Positions 42,001 through 50,554 of a stretch of DNA of 64,000 bases are shown here, piece by piece. Position 1 is the stretch's first letter, and each line of letters starts with the position of its first letter. This DNA is from Bacillus sp. es.034 (GTDB taxonomy: Bacteria > Bacillota > Bacilli > Bacillales > Bacillaceae_B). The stretch lies in the NCBI RefSeq assembly GCF_002563655.1, contig NZ_PDIY01000001.1:1483501-1547500 (forward strand), read 5' to 3'. The notes under the pieces are model-generated. The model had not been told where the DNA came from and searched no databases. It saw only the letters and a list, made by a program, of their open reading frames with translations. The translations under genes and the position numbers were made by a program.

Positions 42001-43211
42001 ATAATCATTTATTTCTTAACCTGGATAGTGAAGGAAACTTTAGATTCCCTGCTATGAAGGAAAGAATTGACAGCATGACCTATTTAGATACCAATGTGTT
42101 TGCCTTTAATAATGCTACAGCATCCGAAGAATATCCAGGAGGCATTAAGAACTACATGTTCATAAAAGAAGGAACAGAATATGTGGTTCCAAATTATGAT
42201 AAAGATAAGCTTCGTCTGGGTGACGAAATTACGATGACATTGAATTTGAACAATGTTCAGCAGCTAGCCTCCGGGGAATTCAGCATTCCTTTTTATAAAA
42301 GTTTGTTTGAGTTTGAAAATGTCAAAGTCAATGAGGAATTTAAGCAATACGCTGAGCAAAAAGGGGCATCAGTTAACTTATCTGAACCGACAGTCACTGA
42401 AGATTACTCTGGAATGAAAGTCAAAGTAGGGGCTTCGATTGACCAAAATGAGTTGAAATTCGATCAAGATCTGCCATTCTTAGATGTCACGTTCAAAGTC
42501 ATTGGTGACGAATCCTACGCCCCGCAGGACATGACATTTGAAACGCGTTCTTTTAAGTATAAGAAAACATCAGATTCTGATCCTTCTATTATCCGAGTAT
42601 TAAAAGACAAGTCATTTAGGATTCTAGCTGGACATTCTGAAGTGAGTGGAATGATTGAGCCTGAAGCTTTCTATAAAGAAAATGGACAATTGGATCATTC
42701 AATCGACTATTCTAAGCTTGGTGCGAAAGTATATGCAAAAGCGGCGGATGGTGAAACCTATGAAGCATCTGAAATTTTTGATAATGGACGCTTTACAATC
42801 GATAACCTTCCGTTATCAGATAAGGAGTATGATATCTATGTGGAGGTACCAGGTCATCTCTCGAGCAAGTTATCGACGAAACTAGTAAAAGAGTTCGATG
42901 GAGAACTAGCCGGTGTACGAGAGTACGTTGATATGGACAAAGCTCAGGCTGGTGATGTGAATCGTGACAAGATGGTTGATATCCAAGACGCGATCATCTC
43001 CGTTTTCTCATACGGAAAAGAAAATGTAGGGGTTGACAAGGGAGACATAAACCAAGACGGAAAAGTAGATGAAACCGACCTTCGCTTAATCGAGAAAAAT
43101 TTCTTGGAAAAAGGACCTGATGCCAAAGAGAATAAAAAACCAAAAGAAAAACATGGCAAGGTTACGTTGGAAAAATTATTCCGTTCAATTGGTCTTGAAA
43201 CATTAAATTAG
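39039..43211 (+). CDS. Subtilase 2: Vpr-like S8 protease with cohesin-like and dockerin domains
   Basis: 1,390 residues, SD AGGGGG. Signal peptide about 1-30 (LIASLLVSAGLPSGAIAE); I9 propeptide about 75-185; catalytic Asp228 (VIDTGIDYNHPDL), His280 (YHGTHVSG), Ser595 (GTSMASPHVTG); PA insertion about 440-530; Fn3-like domains; cohesin-like domain about 1060-1190 (LGDEITMTLNLNNV); CarboxypepD_reg-like domain (DNGRFTIDNLPLSD); dockerin from about 1305 (GDVNRDKMVDIQDAI, GDINQDGKVDETDL); and a Lys-rich tail ending in VTLEKLFRSIGLE plus four residues. Clearly a paralogue of subtilase 1 but diverged outside the catalytic core, so not a recent duplicate. No copy of the shared inverted repeat is visible upstream. 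Confidence 0.9.
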   Translation: MKTERLKPIFKGTLIASLLVSAGLPSGAIAERNFQNKQKNIEQMLMNLTDQQRKALKELEISPGFTISPEINQNSSEMVDVIVEFNQAPAKVEVAKQAVKGKKMSLSSAKEKAESEHDTFKKEWKKVKKLNRPDDEKMEDAKITKEFHAAFNGVAMTLPARAVQELLSTGVVKRVWKDNEVKLDLPQEAKEMNSGTPTHADDSLSQIGADKLHQENITGEGIKVGVIDTGIDYNHPDLKDSYKGGYDFVDNDSDPMEATYQEWKDSGKPEFNGSSYYTYHGTHVSGSIAASKENSSPAAVKGVAPDVDLYVYRVLGPYGSGSTAAVMAGIDKSVTDGMDVINLSLGSNINDPLNPSSIAVNNAMLSGVVTVVAAGNTGPNEKTLGSPGSSALGITVGASDVSVTIPTITANSGDQEIKDMKLLAQNFTDNLEDLQNMTLPIAEVGIGTQSDFKDVDVAGKVAFIERGLITFDEKVQNAKDAGAKAAIIYNNVDGEIEAFIGKGTNYIPAFRLSKAEGEQLKSQAEITFESLGSVKTGGDHLAEFSSRGPAHGNDDVKPDVVGPGVAISSTFPEFINHPEEGESYDTAYGLLSGTSMASPHVTGAAALIMQAHPEYTPFEVKEALMNTADEMNGDYSVNEVGAGRIDVHEAAHADTLVKVLDKTMHEQDGSLVEIDEETGSIAFGTHFKEGEGHIEDSRKVVIQNLNEKDTKEFITNVEFLPAKGQIQDAGKNGVEVTMPDTISVEAGKSAAIEPVIRVSEVAEIGRYEGYIHLVNSKNEEENYQIPFAIRVTDKGFEKMELTRPMITNDPVNMHPYTTPYTNAIINLSSPLKTIDMLVRDESGEAIGFMGTIDASHLMTGIDYWGDKMFTGLVYPFTNDPSQPVSEEKVKLPQGIYTFEMIGYDEQGKAYSKDDIVMIDNTSPKVELSMEPGLYEVNDSMYTAEDGYDGQAIWVHGNVYDDAVDKLKEKGINIDQSIHGVLWWEYNFYNHLFLNLDSEGNFRFPAMKERIDSMTYLDTNVFAFNNATASEEYPGGIKNYMFIKEGTEYVVPNYDKDKLRLGDEITMTLNLNNVQQLASGEFSIPFYKSLFEFENVKVNEEFKQYAEQKGASVNLSEPTVTEDYSGMKVKVGASIDQNELKFDQDLPFLDVTFKVIGDESYAPQDMTFETRSFKYKKTSDSDPSIIRVLKDKSFRILAGHSEVSGMIEPEAFYKENGQLDHSIDYSKLGAKVYAKAADGETYEASEIFDNGRFTIDNLPLSDKEYDIYVEVPGHLSSKLSTKLVKEFDGELAGVREYVDMDKAQAGDVNRDKMVDIQDAIISVFSYGKENVGVDKGDINQDGKVDETDLRLIEKNFLEKGPDAKENKKPKEKHGKVTLEKLFRSIGLETLN

Positions 43212-43222
43212 TGAACACAAAT

Positions 43223-43254
43223 AAATGCCAGGGGTGCATCCCTGGCATTTATTT
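43223..43254. terminator. Terminator between subtilase 2 and regulator B1
   Basis: AAATGCCAGGG-GTGCA-TCCCTGGCATTT followed by ATTTT; it can serve both converging genes. Confidence 0.85.
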
Positions 43255-43265
43255 TCCATTATTAA

Positions 43266-44492
43266 TTAATCAGAAAAAACTTTTGTAGCAAGCTCAAGAG
43301 CCTTATGGGTTTCTTCTGTTTCTATGTAATAATGAAAAAGTTCCTTTTCATATTGTTGGACCAACGATACATAACCACGTTTCTTCATGTAGGGGAGGGC
43401 GTTAGTGATGAGGTAGTTATAATAGTTAGTATGTTGGTTATGTAGTAGAAGTTGGAGAAGTTTAAAACTGATAGTATATAAATATTCATTGAGGGCCCTT
43501 GCAATGGAAATCCCTTCGTATACAAGCTTTTCTAGTTCATTACTTGTTAATGAATGACCGTAATAACTGCTCCGGATGAATCCTTCAAGAGAGGTTAAAT
43601 AGCATGTTGAGTTTTTTTCTTTCAGGCTCATGGATTGTTCGTACAGTCTTTTTGCGGATACATATTCGCTTCGATTATAGTATTCATAAGCAAAGTTATG
43701 CAGCACCTGTGCTTTCTTGTCAAAAGCATGACATAAATCGCATGTTTGAATTAACGCGTCATATTGTTCGACTTTCTGTTGAAAATCATTGTGCCCTTTA
43801 CATTCACGCGTCTTCAACATAATTATTTCGGCATCGATCATCATAAGCAGGTTATTACTATTGATAAAAAATCGTAATGACTTTTCTGCATAGTAATAAG
43901 CCATTACTTTTGAGCCTGATGCAAAGTAGGAGGCAGCTAAGGTTAAAAAGTACTCTTCATTATTATACTCTTCAATGTTAATTGTTCCTAAGGCAGCGAG
44001 TGCTTTTACTACATCTTTCTTGGACAAGTAATACATCCCTGATAAATGCTTGAGTAAATTTTTTTCGTACGGAGGCAAATGTTTATGATTCTTTTTTACA
44101 GCTTTTATGATTTTATCAGCCTGTTTTAGTTCATGGTGCAGTAGATGGTATCTTGCATTCAGGAGTTCATAAAGAACTTGATAATCACTGATTGTTAGTA
44201 ATGGTTCTTTCTCCAATTTATTTTTTATCGATTCGATTTCTTCATCGCGTTCTCTGATCATCGCATCATGCCAACAGTGAAGGAGCCTCTTGATATTTTG
44301 GTACCGCGTTAACTCCTCTTCAATATTAATCCCGAGCCGTTTAGAAAACAAAGAGGTGATTTCTGAAGAATAATCCGTTTTCCCCTGTTCGATTTTACTA
44401 ACATGTGTATTTGAGCAAATCCCGTTTCCAAGCTGTTCTTGTGTTAGTTTGGCTTTCTGACGATAAAATTTAATGATTTTCCCTTTATCCAT
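43266..44492 (-). CDS. HTH/TPR regulator B1 (XRE type, RRNPP-like)
   Basis: 408 residues from the MDKGKIIKFYRQK start (GGAGTGG upstream); the frame extends 18 codons further without support. XRE HTH at about 5-60 (LTQEQLGNGICSNTHVSKIE), then TPR-like helices (YYLSKKDVVKALAALG, SEYVSAKRLYEQS). This resembles NprR/PlcR/Rgg-type receptors that bind short peptides, but the ligand is unknown. Its paralogue is at 56376. It diverges from receptor A2, and the shared inverted repeat (copy 3) lies between them. Confidence 0.7.
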   Translation of the reverse strand: MDKGKIIKFYRQKAKLTQEQLGNGICSNTHVSKIEQGKTDYSSEITSLFSKRLGINIEEELTRYQNIKRLLHCWHDAMIRERDEEIESIKNKLEKEPLLTISDYQVLYELLNARYHLLHHELKQADKIIKAVKKNHKHLPPYEKNLLKHLSGMYYLSKKDVVKALAALGTINIEEYNNEEYFLTLAASYFASGSKVMAYYYAEKSLRFFINSNNLLMMIDAEIIMLKTRECKGHNDFQQKVEQYDALIQTCDLCHAFDKKAQVLHNFAYEYYNRSEYVSAKRLYEQSMSLKEKNSTCYLTSLEGFIRSSYYGHSLTSNELEKLVYEGISIARALNEYLYTISFKLLQLLLHNQHTNYYNYLITNALPYMKKRGYVSLVQQYEKELFHYYIETEETHKALELATKVFSD

Positions 44493-44531
44493 GCACATCC
44501 ACTCCATAATTGAAAGAATAGTAATGAATAA

Positions 44532-44551
44532 ATACCTAACATTCAAGGTAT
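44532..44551. promoter_or_regulatory. Inverted repeat before regulator B1
   Basis: ATACCT-N8-AGGTAT, centred about 50 bp upstream of the B1 start; possible autoregulatory operator. Confidence 0.35.
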
Positions 44552-44615
44552 CAACAAAGCCTGTTTAGTCTCTCTTCTTGCCCATTTTCTATCATTTTCC
44601 TTTGATTATAATTAA

Positions 44616-44653
44616 ATTTGATGGGATAATATTTTTGAAAAATTCTATCAAAT
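44616..44653 (+). promoter_or_regulatory. Long-spacer inverted repeat, copy 3 (between B1 and receptor A2)
   Basis: AATTTGAT (44615-44622), 24-nt spacer, ATCAAATT (44647-44654). TTGATG (44618-44623) and AATTCT (44641-44646) are 17 bp apart. It lies 71 nt before the A2 start. Confidence 0.8.
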
Positions 44654-44724
44654 TCACAACAATTCAGAGAGTTTGTTCATGGCAACAGCTCAACTCGTTT
44701 AATGAAAAGGAACAGGTGAATCAA

Positions 44725-45969
44725 ATGAATGCTGCTCTCTATCAAGAAATTCAAAAGTATATGCAAATGAAAAATTGGAATAAAACAGAACTTTCCAGGG
44801 AATCTGGTATTCATATCAGTGAGATCAGCCGTATTCTCAATCATAAACAACCTCTTTCATTGCAATATTTGGATGCGCTTACGAACGCATTAGGCCTCTC
44901 TGAAGGGACGTTCTATCCCTACTATTTAGAGGAGTGCTTAAATGAAGGAAACCGGGCGGACAAACGAAGAAGTATAAAGTTCTTGTATAAGTGTGTAGCA
45001 GAGGGGTACGAGAAGCATTCCAAAGAACTTGTAAATGTAATGTTGGAGGAAAAATCAAAAACGATTAGAAATAAAAATTTATTTTATATCTTTTCCGTTG
45101 CTGAAAAGATCTTTCGGGAGGGAAAGGGGGAGAAGGCCCTTCCTCTCTACGAAGTGGTGATTGAAAGCGATTTGGATCGTTTTTCAGAACAAGTCGCTAT
45201 AAGCTATTTCAGGAGGTTTTATATTGTAAGAGGAACAGACAAAGGGCAGCATGCACTATCTTATGTGTTAGACCAATTAGCCTACATGCCGACTGAGATA
45301 AGGCAGGAAGCCTGCATGTGGATCATGGCAGACTACTATCGGCGTGAGGAATGGGGACAGGTTCTAAATTATGCAGAAAAACTGGAGAAAATGGACGGTG
45401 AAGGAGAATATTATGGACGTGCCCTTATGTACAAAGGCTTCGCTCTTTCAAGGTTGCACGGAAGCCTTGAAGAAGTGCTTGGAATTATAAAAAAATATGC
45501 ACAAGTAAATCATTTTTACGCGGAAATGGCTGTTGGAAACCGCTATGTTGCACTCTTGGATTTTGGACAATTGGAGTACGTGGATGAGTATCTCTCTTGG
45601 TTGGAAAGCAGGGACGATATATATGCCGGCTTACCCAGGATTTTCGAAACGTACATTCAATTAAATCGATTAGAGGACGCAAAAAAATTAATTGACAGGT
45701 TCAAACACGTCATCCGGGATATGTCCGTCAGTAAGGAGCCGTGGTTAAAAGAAAAAAGGTATTTAGACTTTCGCTACGCCCATGCTTTATTTCAATGTAA
45801 AAACAGTAAGTATGATGAAGGTCTGAATGAACTATTGAAAGTGGCAGACTCATCAATGAAAATTGGAAATATTGAAAGGTTGAAAAAATGTCTGGTGGCA
45901 TTTTGGTTATACAGAGCCTACGCCACACCACAACATGATGAGAAATACTATAAAATATTAAGTACATGA
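44725..45969 (+). CDS. HTH/TPR regulator, AimR-like receptor A2
   Basis: 414 residues from ATG 44725 (MNAALYQEIQKYMQ), with AGGTGA upstream as in A1; the frame extends to 44578 but covers the operator. N-terminal HTH (NKTELSRESGIHISEISRI, NHKQPLSLQYLD) and a helical repeat body. It is co-linear with A1 throughout, with shared blocks such as DKRRSI-FLYKC, SYFRRFYIVR and GNIERFKKCL-type ends. Same shared inverted repeat upstream. Followed by a terminator and then the germination operon. Probably a peptide-responsive regulator; ligand unknown. Confidence 0.7.
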   Translation: MNAALYQEIQKYMQMKNWNKTELSRESGIHISEISRILNHKQPLSLQYLDALTNALGLSEGTFYPYYLEECLNEGNRADKRRSIKFLYKCVAEGYEKHSKELVNVMLEEKSKTIRNKNLFYIFSVAEKIFREGKGEKALPLYEVVIESDLDRFSEQVAISYFRRFYIVRGTDKGQHALSYVLDQLAYMPTEIRQEACMWIMADYYRREEWGQVLNYAEKLEKMDGEGEYYGRALMYKGFALSRLHGSLEEVLGIIKKYAQVNHFYAEMAVGNRYVALLDFGQLEYVDEYLSWLESRDDIYAGLPRIFETYIQLNRLEDAKKLIDRFKHVIRDMSVSKEPWLKEKRYLDFRYAHALFQCKNSKYDEGLNELLKVADSSMKIGNIERLKKCLVAFWLYRAYATPQHDEKYYKILST

Positions 45970-46010
45970 TATCGAACATCTTTCAAATTTTATTTAATAA
46001 ATACTATTGA

Positions 46011-46037
46011 CTCCCCAAAATTTTTTGGGGGGTTTTT
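46011..46037 (+). terminator. Terminator of receptor A2
   Basis: CTCCCCAAAA / TTTTGGGGGG stem then T5. Confidence 0.9.
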
Positions 46038-46137
46038 GAACGTTTATACAAAGTGAGTTCCTGGTCAAAAAAACATAAAAATTCCATTATAGGTAAGTAT
46101 AATAGAAACCATTTATGATAGCTGCAGGTGAAAAATT

Positions 46138-47544
46138 GTGAAACTTACCTATAAATTATCCAATATCCTCGACGAAAATATTGAAGCAGTCAAGAATTCC
46201 TTTCGTGAAACCGAAGATTTGAAAATTAGAGAAATCTCCTTTCTGAATGTCGACTGTAAGCTGATTTATCTAGACACGCTAGTGGATAAAAAAATGATGG
46301 AAAAAAATATCATTGAGCCAATCTTGGATTGTAAAGATGAAGCTGTACTTGAATCCGTTATAAAAAACGCCGAATATAGTCGAAGGATTGACTTGGAAGG
46401 CACGGTGAATAGCTTGCTGGAGGGAAGCTGCGCCTTGTTTGCAGAAGGGGAAAATTCTGTTCTCCTGATGCCCGTAGCAGCCGCTGATGAAAGAGCCATT
46501 CAAGAACCTGAAAACGAACATATTATTAAAGGCGCCCATGATGGGTTTACTGAGGACATCAATAAGAACATCTTCTTAGTCAGGCGAAGAGTGAAAAACC
46601 CCACGCTCTGTATAAAAAACACTACACTGGGCTCTCTTACAAATACGAAAGTATCGATCCTGTATATTGATGAATTAGCCGATCATGGACCATTAGATGT
46701 GTTAATTCAAAGGGTAGAAGCGGTAGATGTTCAGGAACTCCAATCGGCAGGGGAGCTCGAGGAATTGATTGAGGACAACAGTTACACTCTTTTTCCACAA
46801 ATGTTGTCAACCGAAAGACCTGATCGGGCGGCATCCTACTTATTAGAAGGAAAATCAGTCGTCATTGTGGATGGAAGTCCCCATGTGTTGGTTTCTCCGA
46901 TTACATTTTTCAGTTTTTATCAATCACCTGATGATTATAATAGCAGGTGGCTGATCGGCTCATTCTTTCGCCTCATCCGTATATTCAGTTTTCTAGTCGC
47001 AATATGTTTACCCGCCATCTATATCGCGGTCGTTTCTTTTCATTCAGAGGTCCTCCCACTTGGAATTCTTTATGCTATCAGGGTTCAAATTGAATACATT
47101 CCCCTGCCTCCTTTTTTTGAGGCGATTGCGATGCAGCTTGTGCTGGAACTTTTGAAGGAAGCGGCAATTCGTCTCCCCTCACCGATCGCACAAACAATCG
47201 GAATTGTAGGTGGTTTGGTCATCGGGTCTGCAGTAGTAGAAGCGGGGTTTATTTCCAATACGATGATCGTAGTCATTGCACTCACGGCAATCGCCTCTTT
47301 TGTAGCCCCAGTTAACCAAATGGGGACGGGGGCAAGAATCGTAGCTTTTCCTATTATGATCGCTGCTACTTTATTTGGATTTTTAGGAATTGTCCTCGCT
47401 CTTGGAACATTATTAATTCACCTTTGCAGATTGGAGTCATTTGGAAAACCTTATTTAGCACCTGTAGCCCCCCTCCATTTTAAAGGGCTAAAGGATTCAC
47501 TAATCAAAACGAAAAAGAAAAATAACACATCAAAACAAACGTAG
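46138..47544 (+). CDS. GerA-family spore germination protein (A subunit)
   Basis: 468 residues, GTG start after CAGGTGA. Soluble N-terminal domain about 1-270 (IREISFLNVDCKLIYLDTLVDK, cited as NVDCKLIYLDTLVD), followed by about 5 TM helices (IRIFSFLVAICLPAIYIAVV region to about 440) and the family motifs RLPSPIAQTIGIVGG and PVNQMGTGARI-type loop. GerA-type A subunits form the inner-membrane nutrient germinant receptor with B and C subunits. This is the first gene of a tricistronic gerABC-type operon whose B gene is now interrupted. Confidence 0.92.
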   Translation: MKLTYKLSNILDENIEAVKNSFRETEDLKIREISFLNVDCKLIYLDTLVDKKMMEKNIIEPILDCKDEAVLESVIKNAEYSRRIDLEGTVNSLLEGSCALFAEGENSVLLMPVAAADERAIQEPENEHIIKGAHDGFTEDINKNIFLVRRRVKNPTLCIKNTTLGSLTNTKVSILYIDELADHGPLDVLIQRVEAVDVQELQSAGELEELIEDNSYTLFPQMLSTERPDRAASYLLEGKSVVIVDGSPHVLVSPITFFSFYQSPDDYNSRWLIGSFFRLIRIFSFLVAICLPAIYIAVVSFHSEVLPLGILYAIRVQIEYIPLPPFFEAIAMQLVLELLKEAAIRLPSPIAQTIGIVGGLVIGSAVVEAGFISNTMIVVIALTAIASFVAPVNQMGTGARIVAFPIMIAATLFGFLGIVLALGTLLIHLCRLESFGKPYLAPVAPLHFKGLKDSLIKTKKKNNTSKQT

Positions 47545-47563
47545 GTAATCCTGAAAGGAGAGT

Positions 47564-48304
47564 GTGATTCCGTCAATGTCACAGACAGGATCTTTAACGA
47601 GCTGGCAAATATTCTTTCTTATGATTCAAACTCAGGTCGGATTTGGAATTCTCCGGTTGCCCAATATTCTACAAAACACAAGTAAAGGAGACGGCTGGTT
47701 GTCAGTGCTTGTGGCAGGAGTATTTCTCCAGTTGTTTCTGTTGATTATCTGGCTGTTATTGAGACGGTTTCCTGACTTAATCTACTCAGAGATCACCACT
47801 TTTTTACTGGGAAAACATGTAGGAATCTTGGTCAATATAATCACTTACGTTTATTTTATGGTGACTGCTTCGTTTGTTTTACTGCAATTCACCTCCATCA
47901 TCAAGGAACATCTGTTGGTGACCACCCCTTATTGGGTAATCGGGATGCTGATGATGCTTACCTGTACGTATTTAGCTATCGGTGATATTCGTATTATCGC
48001 CAGATTCTTTGGAATCATATCGATTCTTTTCCTTATATTAATGGGACTCTCTTTCTTCTCCTTTCTTTTGCCTGTGGACCTGCATCATATTCTTCCCTTA
48101 GGAAAAAGCGGTGTAAAGGATGTGATCAGAGGGAGTAAAGATTGCTTGTTAGCTATTTTAGGATTTGAAGTGATCTTGTTTTTATATCCCCTTGCATCTA
48201 AGAAGGGAACGAAATTCTTAAGAACGATCACATGGGCCAATGTTTTTGTAACGGGATTAACTACCTATTTTGTGATCCTTTGCATCATGGTTTTTAGCGA
48301 AGAA
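47564..48304 (+). pseudogene. GerB-family germinant receptor B subunit, 5' part (interrupted by IS91-type element)
   Basis: APC-superfamily-like membrane subunit. Intact for 247 codons to CIMVFSEE, then the frame runs into the mobile element (the ORF continues with unrelated codons to 48580). Joining codon 247 to the 3' part at 50870/50871 restores CIMVFSEE-HIKYPVIYFLRP in frame and predicts a normal 365-residue GerB. So the gene is broken by one insertion and otherwise undamaged. The receptor is presumably non-functional unless the B subunit is supplied by another operon. Confidence 0.9.
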
Positions 48305-48557
48305 CGAAATCGCTATCGCGATGGCTTAAAAGATTCCTTCCAACTAAAAAAGGCAAAAAAAAATGAAAAAGTATATTCTTTTGTGGTATTGTTTAATCGC
48401 CAAACAAAACAAACCGTAGAAAGAACGTACTTTTTCATATGCCTATTATATCATCGTATTCCTCGTATTTGTATACCCTTATTCTTATTACCAAAAATCG
48501 ACCACCTCCAAAGAGTAGATAGACATTATTTATCTATTATTCTAGGAGGCTATTTGC

Positions 48558-49430
48558 GTGGATTATCATCAAAAAATTGAACTTTATTTCGAACTTAAAG
48601 GAACACCAGACTCCTCGAGGGAGTCCTATAGGCGGAGAATGAAGGCATTTGTTTCGTTTATGGAAAAGCAAAATAAAAAAATCTCTGACACGACAGAAGA
48701 GGACATTCAACAATACATCCTTTTTCTGAAACAAGTGAAAGGACTCACCCCGGGGACGATTAACACCTACATTTCTTCAATTAAATTCTTCTACACTTAC
48801 GTGTTAGAAAAAGAATGGAACCCATACAAACTTCCGAGGATGAAAAGAGTAAAGAAGTTTCCTGTCATCCCACCCAGGGAAGACGTCCTTACTATTCTCA
48901 ACTCCTTTCGAAACATCAAGCATAAAGCTATTTTTTATTTAATCTATAGTAGTGGGCTTCGTGTAAGCGAAGTCGCCCGATTGAAGATTAGGGATATCTG
49001 TAGTAAATCCATGAGGATTCGTGTGGATCAGGCCAAACATAATACCAATCGATATACCATACTATCCGAATCAGCACTTATCGTGCTTCGAGAGTATTTC
49101 AAAGCCTCTTTCAAAGGGAGACCCTACAAACCGGACGATTGGTTATTCCCTAGTAATAAAAATCCATCGGGACATATCCATATTAAAACGATTAAAAATA
49201 CGATGATTAGACTCCGGAATAAACTGGAGTTAGAGACTACTATTTCAGCTCACACGTTAAGACATTGTTTTTCGACCCACTCATTGGAAGATGGGATTGA
49301 CCCTGTATACATTCAACAGATGCTTGGTCATAAAAACCTTAATACGACACTTGGCTATTTACACATGACCTCAAAAAGTTTGATGGGCGTGAAAAGTCCT
49401 TTAGATAATCTGGGAAAAGACCAACGATGA
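48558..49430 (+). CDS. Tyrosine-type site-specific recombinase (IS91-associated)
   Basis: 290 residues, GTG start with AGGAGG 8 nt upstream. N-terminal SAM-like core-binding domain (about 1-100) and catalytic domain with Arg in SSGLRVSEVARL, His-x-x-Arg in SAHTLRHCF, GHKNLNTTLGYLH and the terminal Tyr in that last motif (XerC/D-like). Overlaps the transposase gene by 4 nt (ATGA). Recombinases of this type accompany many Firmicute IS91 transposases; their role in transposition is unclear. Confidence 0.9.
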   Translation: MDYHQKIELYFELKGTPDSSRESYRRRMKAFVSFMEKQNKKISDTTEEDIQQYILFLKQVKGLTPGTINTYISSIKFFYTYVLEKEWNPYKLPRMKRVKKFPVIPPREDVLTILNSFRNIKHKAIFYLIYSSGLRVSEVARLKIRDICSKSMRIRVDQAKHNTNRYTILSESALIVLREYFKASFKGRPYKPDDWLFPSNKNPSGHIHIKTIKNTMIRLRNKLELETTISAHTLRHCFSTHSLEDGIDPVYIQQMLGHKNLNTTLGYLHMTSKSLMGVKSPLDNLGKDQR

Positions 49431-50554
49431 GTACAGTTCAAGAACTGTTTCATACCTTCTATCCCACTTACAAAGAAACATACAAACGCTCTATGGAACA
49501 AGCAAAGGCAGCCACAAACATGATGAACTGCAGGACTGCCGCAATGGGTGGACATTCTTACGAATGTGGGTCCTGTAACCATTCCTTAGTACGGTATAAT
49601 TCCTGCCGAAATCGGCATTGTACCCTATGCCAGGGAGTAAATAAGGATATTTGGGTCGATCAACGAAAAAAAGATATTCTCGATGCCCCTTATTTTCATG
49701 TCGTGTTTACGATGCCAGAACAGCTGCATATGTTGATCTATCATAATCAGAAACTCCTTTATGATTTAATGTACAAAGCTGTCGCCGAAACGCTAACCGA
49801 ACTGGCAGGTGATAAAAAGTACTTGGGAGCACAGATTGGATTTTTCTCGGTTTTACACACCTGGGGGCAAAACCTTCATTATCACCCTCACATCCATACC
49901 GTTGTATTGGCCGGTGGACTAAATGATCGAAATCAGTGGCGCCGTTCAAGTGAGAAATTCTTTATTCCAGTGAAGGTACTGTCTAAAAAGTTTCGGGGAA
50001 AGTACCTCTATTACCTGAAACAATACTATCAACAGAAACAATTGAGATTCTTTAACGAGTCCAAGAAATATCAAAATGCGAAGTCTTTTCAAGCATTGAT
50101 TGATGAGTGTTACAAAAAAGATTGGTATAGCTATACGAAAAGGACCTTCTCAGGACCTATCGCCGTCATGGAGTACCTTGGCCGTTACACTCATCGAATT
50201 GCCATCTCTAACAATCGGATTGTTTCCGCTGACAAGCAATCCGTCACGATTAAAGTGAAGGATTATAAACGTAATCAAAAAAAGACCGTAACCCTGAAGG
50301 GTGTAGAATTTCTCCGTCGCTTTCTCATGCATATCCTACCGAAGGGGTTTGTGAAGATTAGACACTATGGTCTCCTGGCGAACCGGAATAAAAAGTCCAA
50401 GCTGAAACTCTGTCGAAAGCTAACGAAAAGCCCTACGTACAAACCATTGTTTGAAGGATTAAACAAGATTGAGATTCTTTCTATTCTTATCAAAAAGGAT
50501 GTTTCCCTCTGTCCTTCCTGTAAAAAATCGCATTTAACAGAGGCTATACCATGA
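49427..50554 (+). CDS. IS91-family transposase (Y2 HUH enzyme)
   Basis: 375 residues. N-terminal Cys/His zinc-binding domain (YECGSCNHSL, CRNRHCTLCQG), the HUH metal motif in HYHPHIHTVVLAGG, and two catalytic tyrosines in YLGRYTHRI (YxxxY). Rolling-circle transposase acting on single-stranded ends. A C-terminal zinc-like CPSCKKSH is also present. Appears full length, so the element may still be active. Confidence 0.93.
   Translation: MSTVQELFHTFYPTYKETYKRSMEQAKAATNMMNCRTAAMGGHSYECGSCNHSLVRYNSCRNRHCTLCQGVNKDIWVDQRKKDILDAPYFHVVFTMPEQLHMLIYHNQKLLYDLMYKAVAETLTELAGDKKYLGAQIGFFSVLHTWGQNLHYHPHIHTVVLAGGLNDRNQWRRSSEKFFIPVKVLSKKFRGKYLYYLKQYYQQKQLRFFNESKKYQNAKSFQALIDECYKKDWYSYTKRTFSGPIAVMEYLGRYTHRIAISNNRIVSADKQSVTIKVKDYKRNQKKTVTLKGVEFLRRFLMHILPKGFVKIRHYGLLANRNKKSKLKLCRKLTKSPTYKPLFEGLNKIEILSILIKKDVSLCPSCKKSHLTEAIP

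Noticed and set aside
48305..48580. Continuation of the gerB frame to 48580 as a real C-terminus
   Set aside because: The family continues with the sequence found at 50870 onward; codons after 48304 belong to the mobile element.
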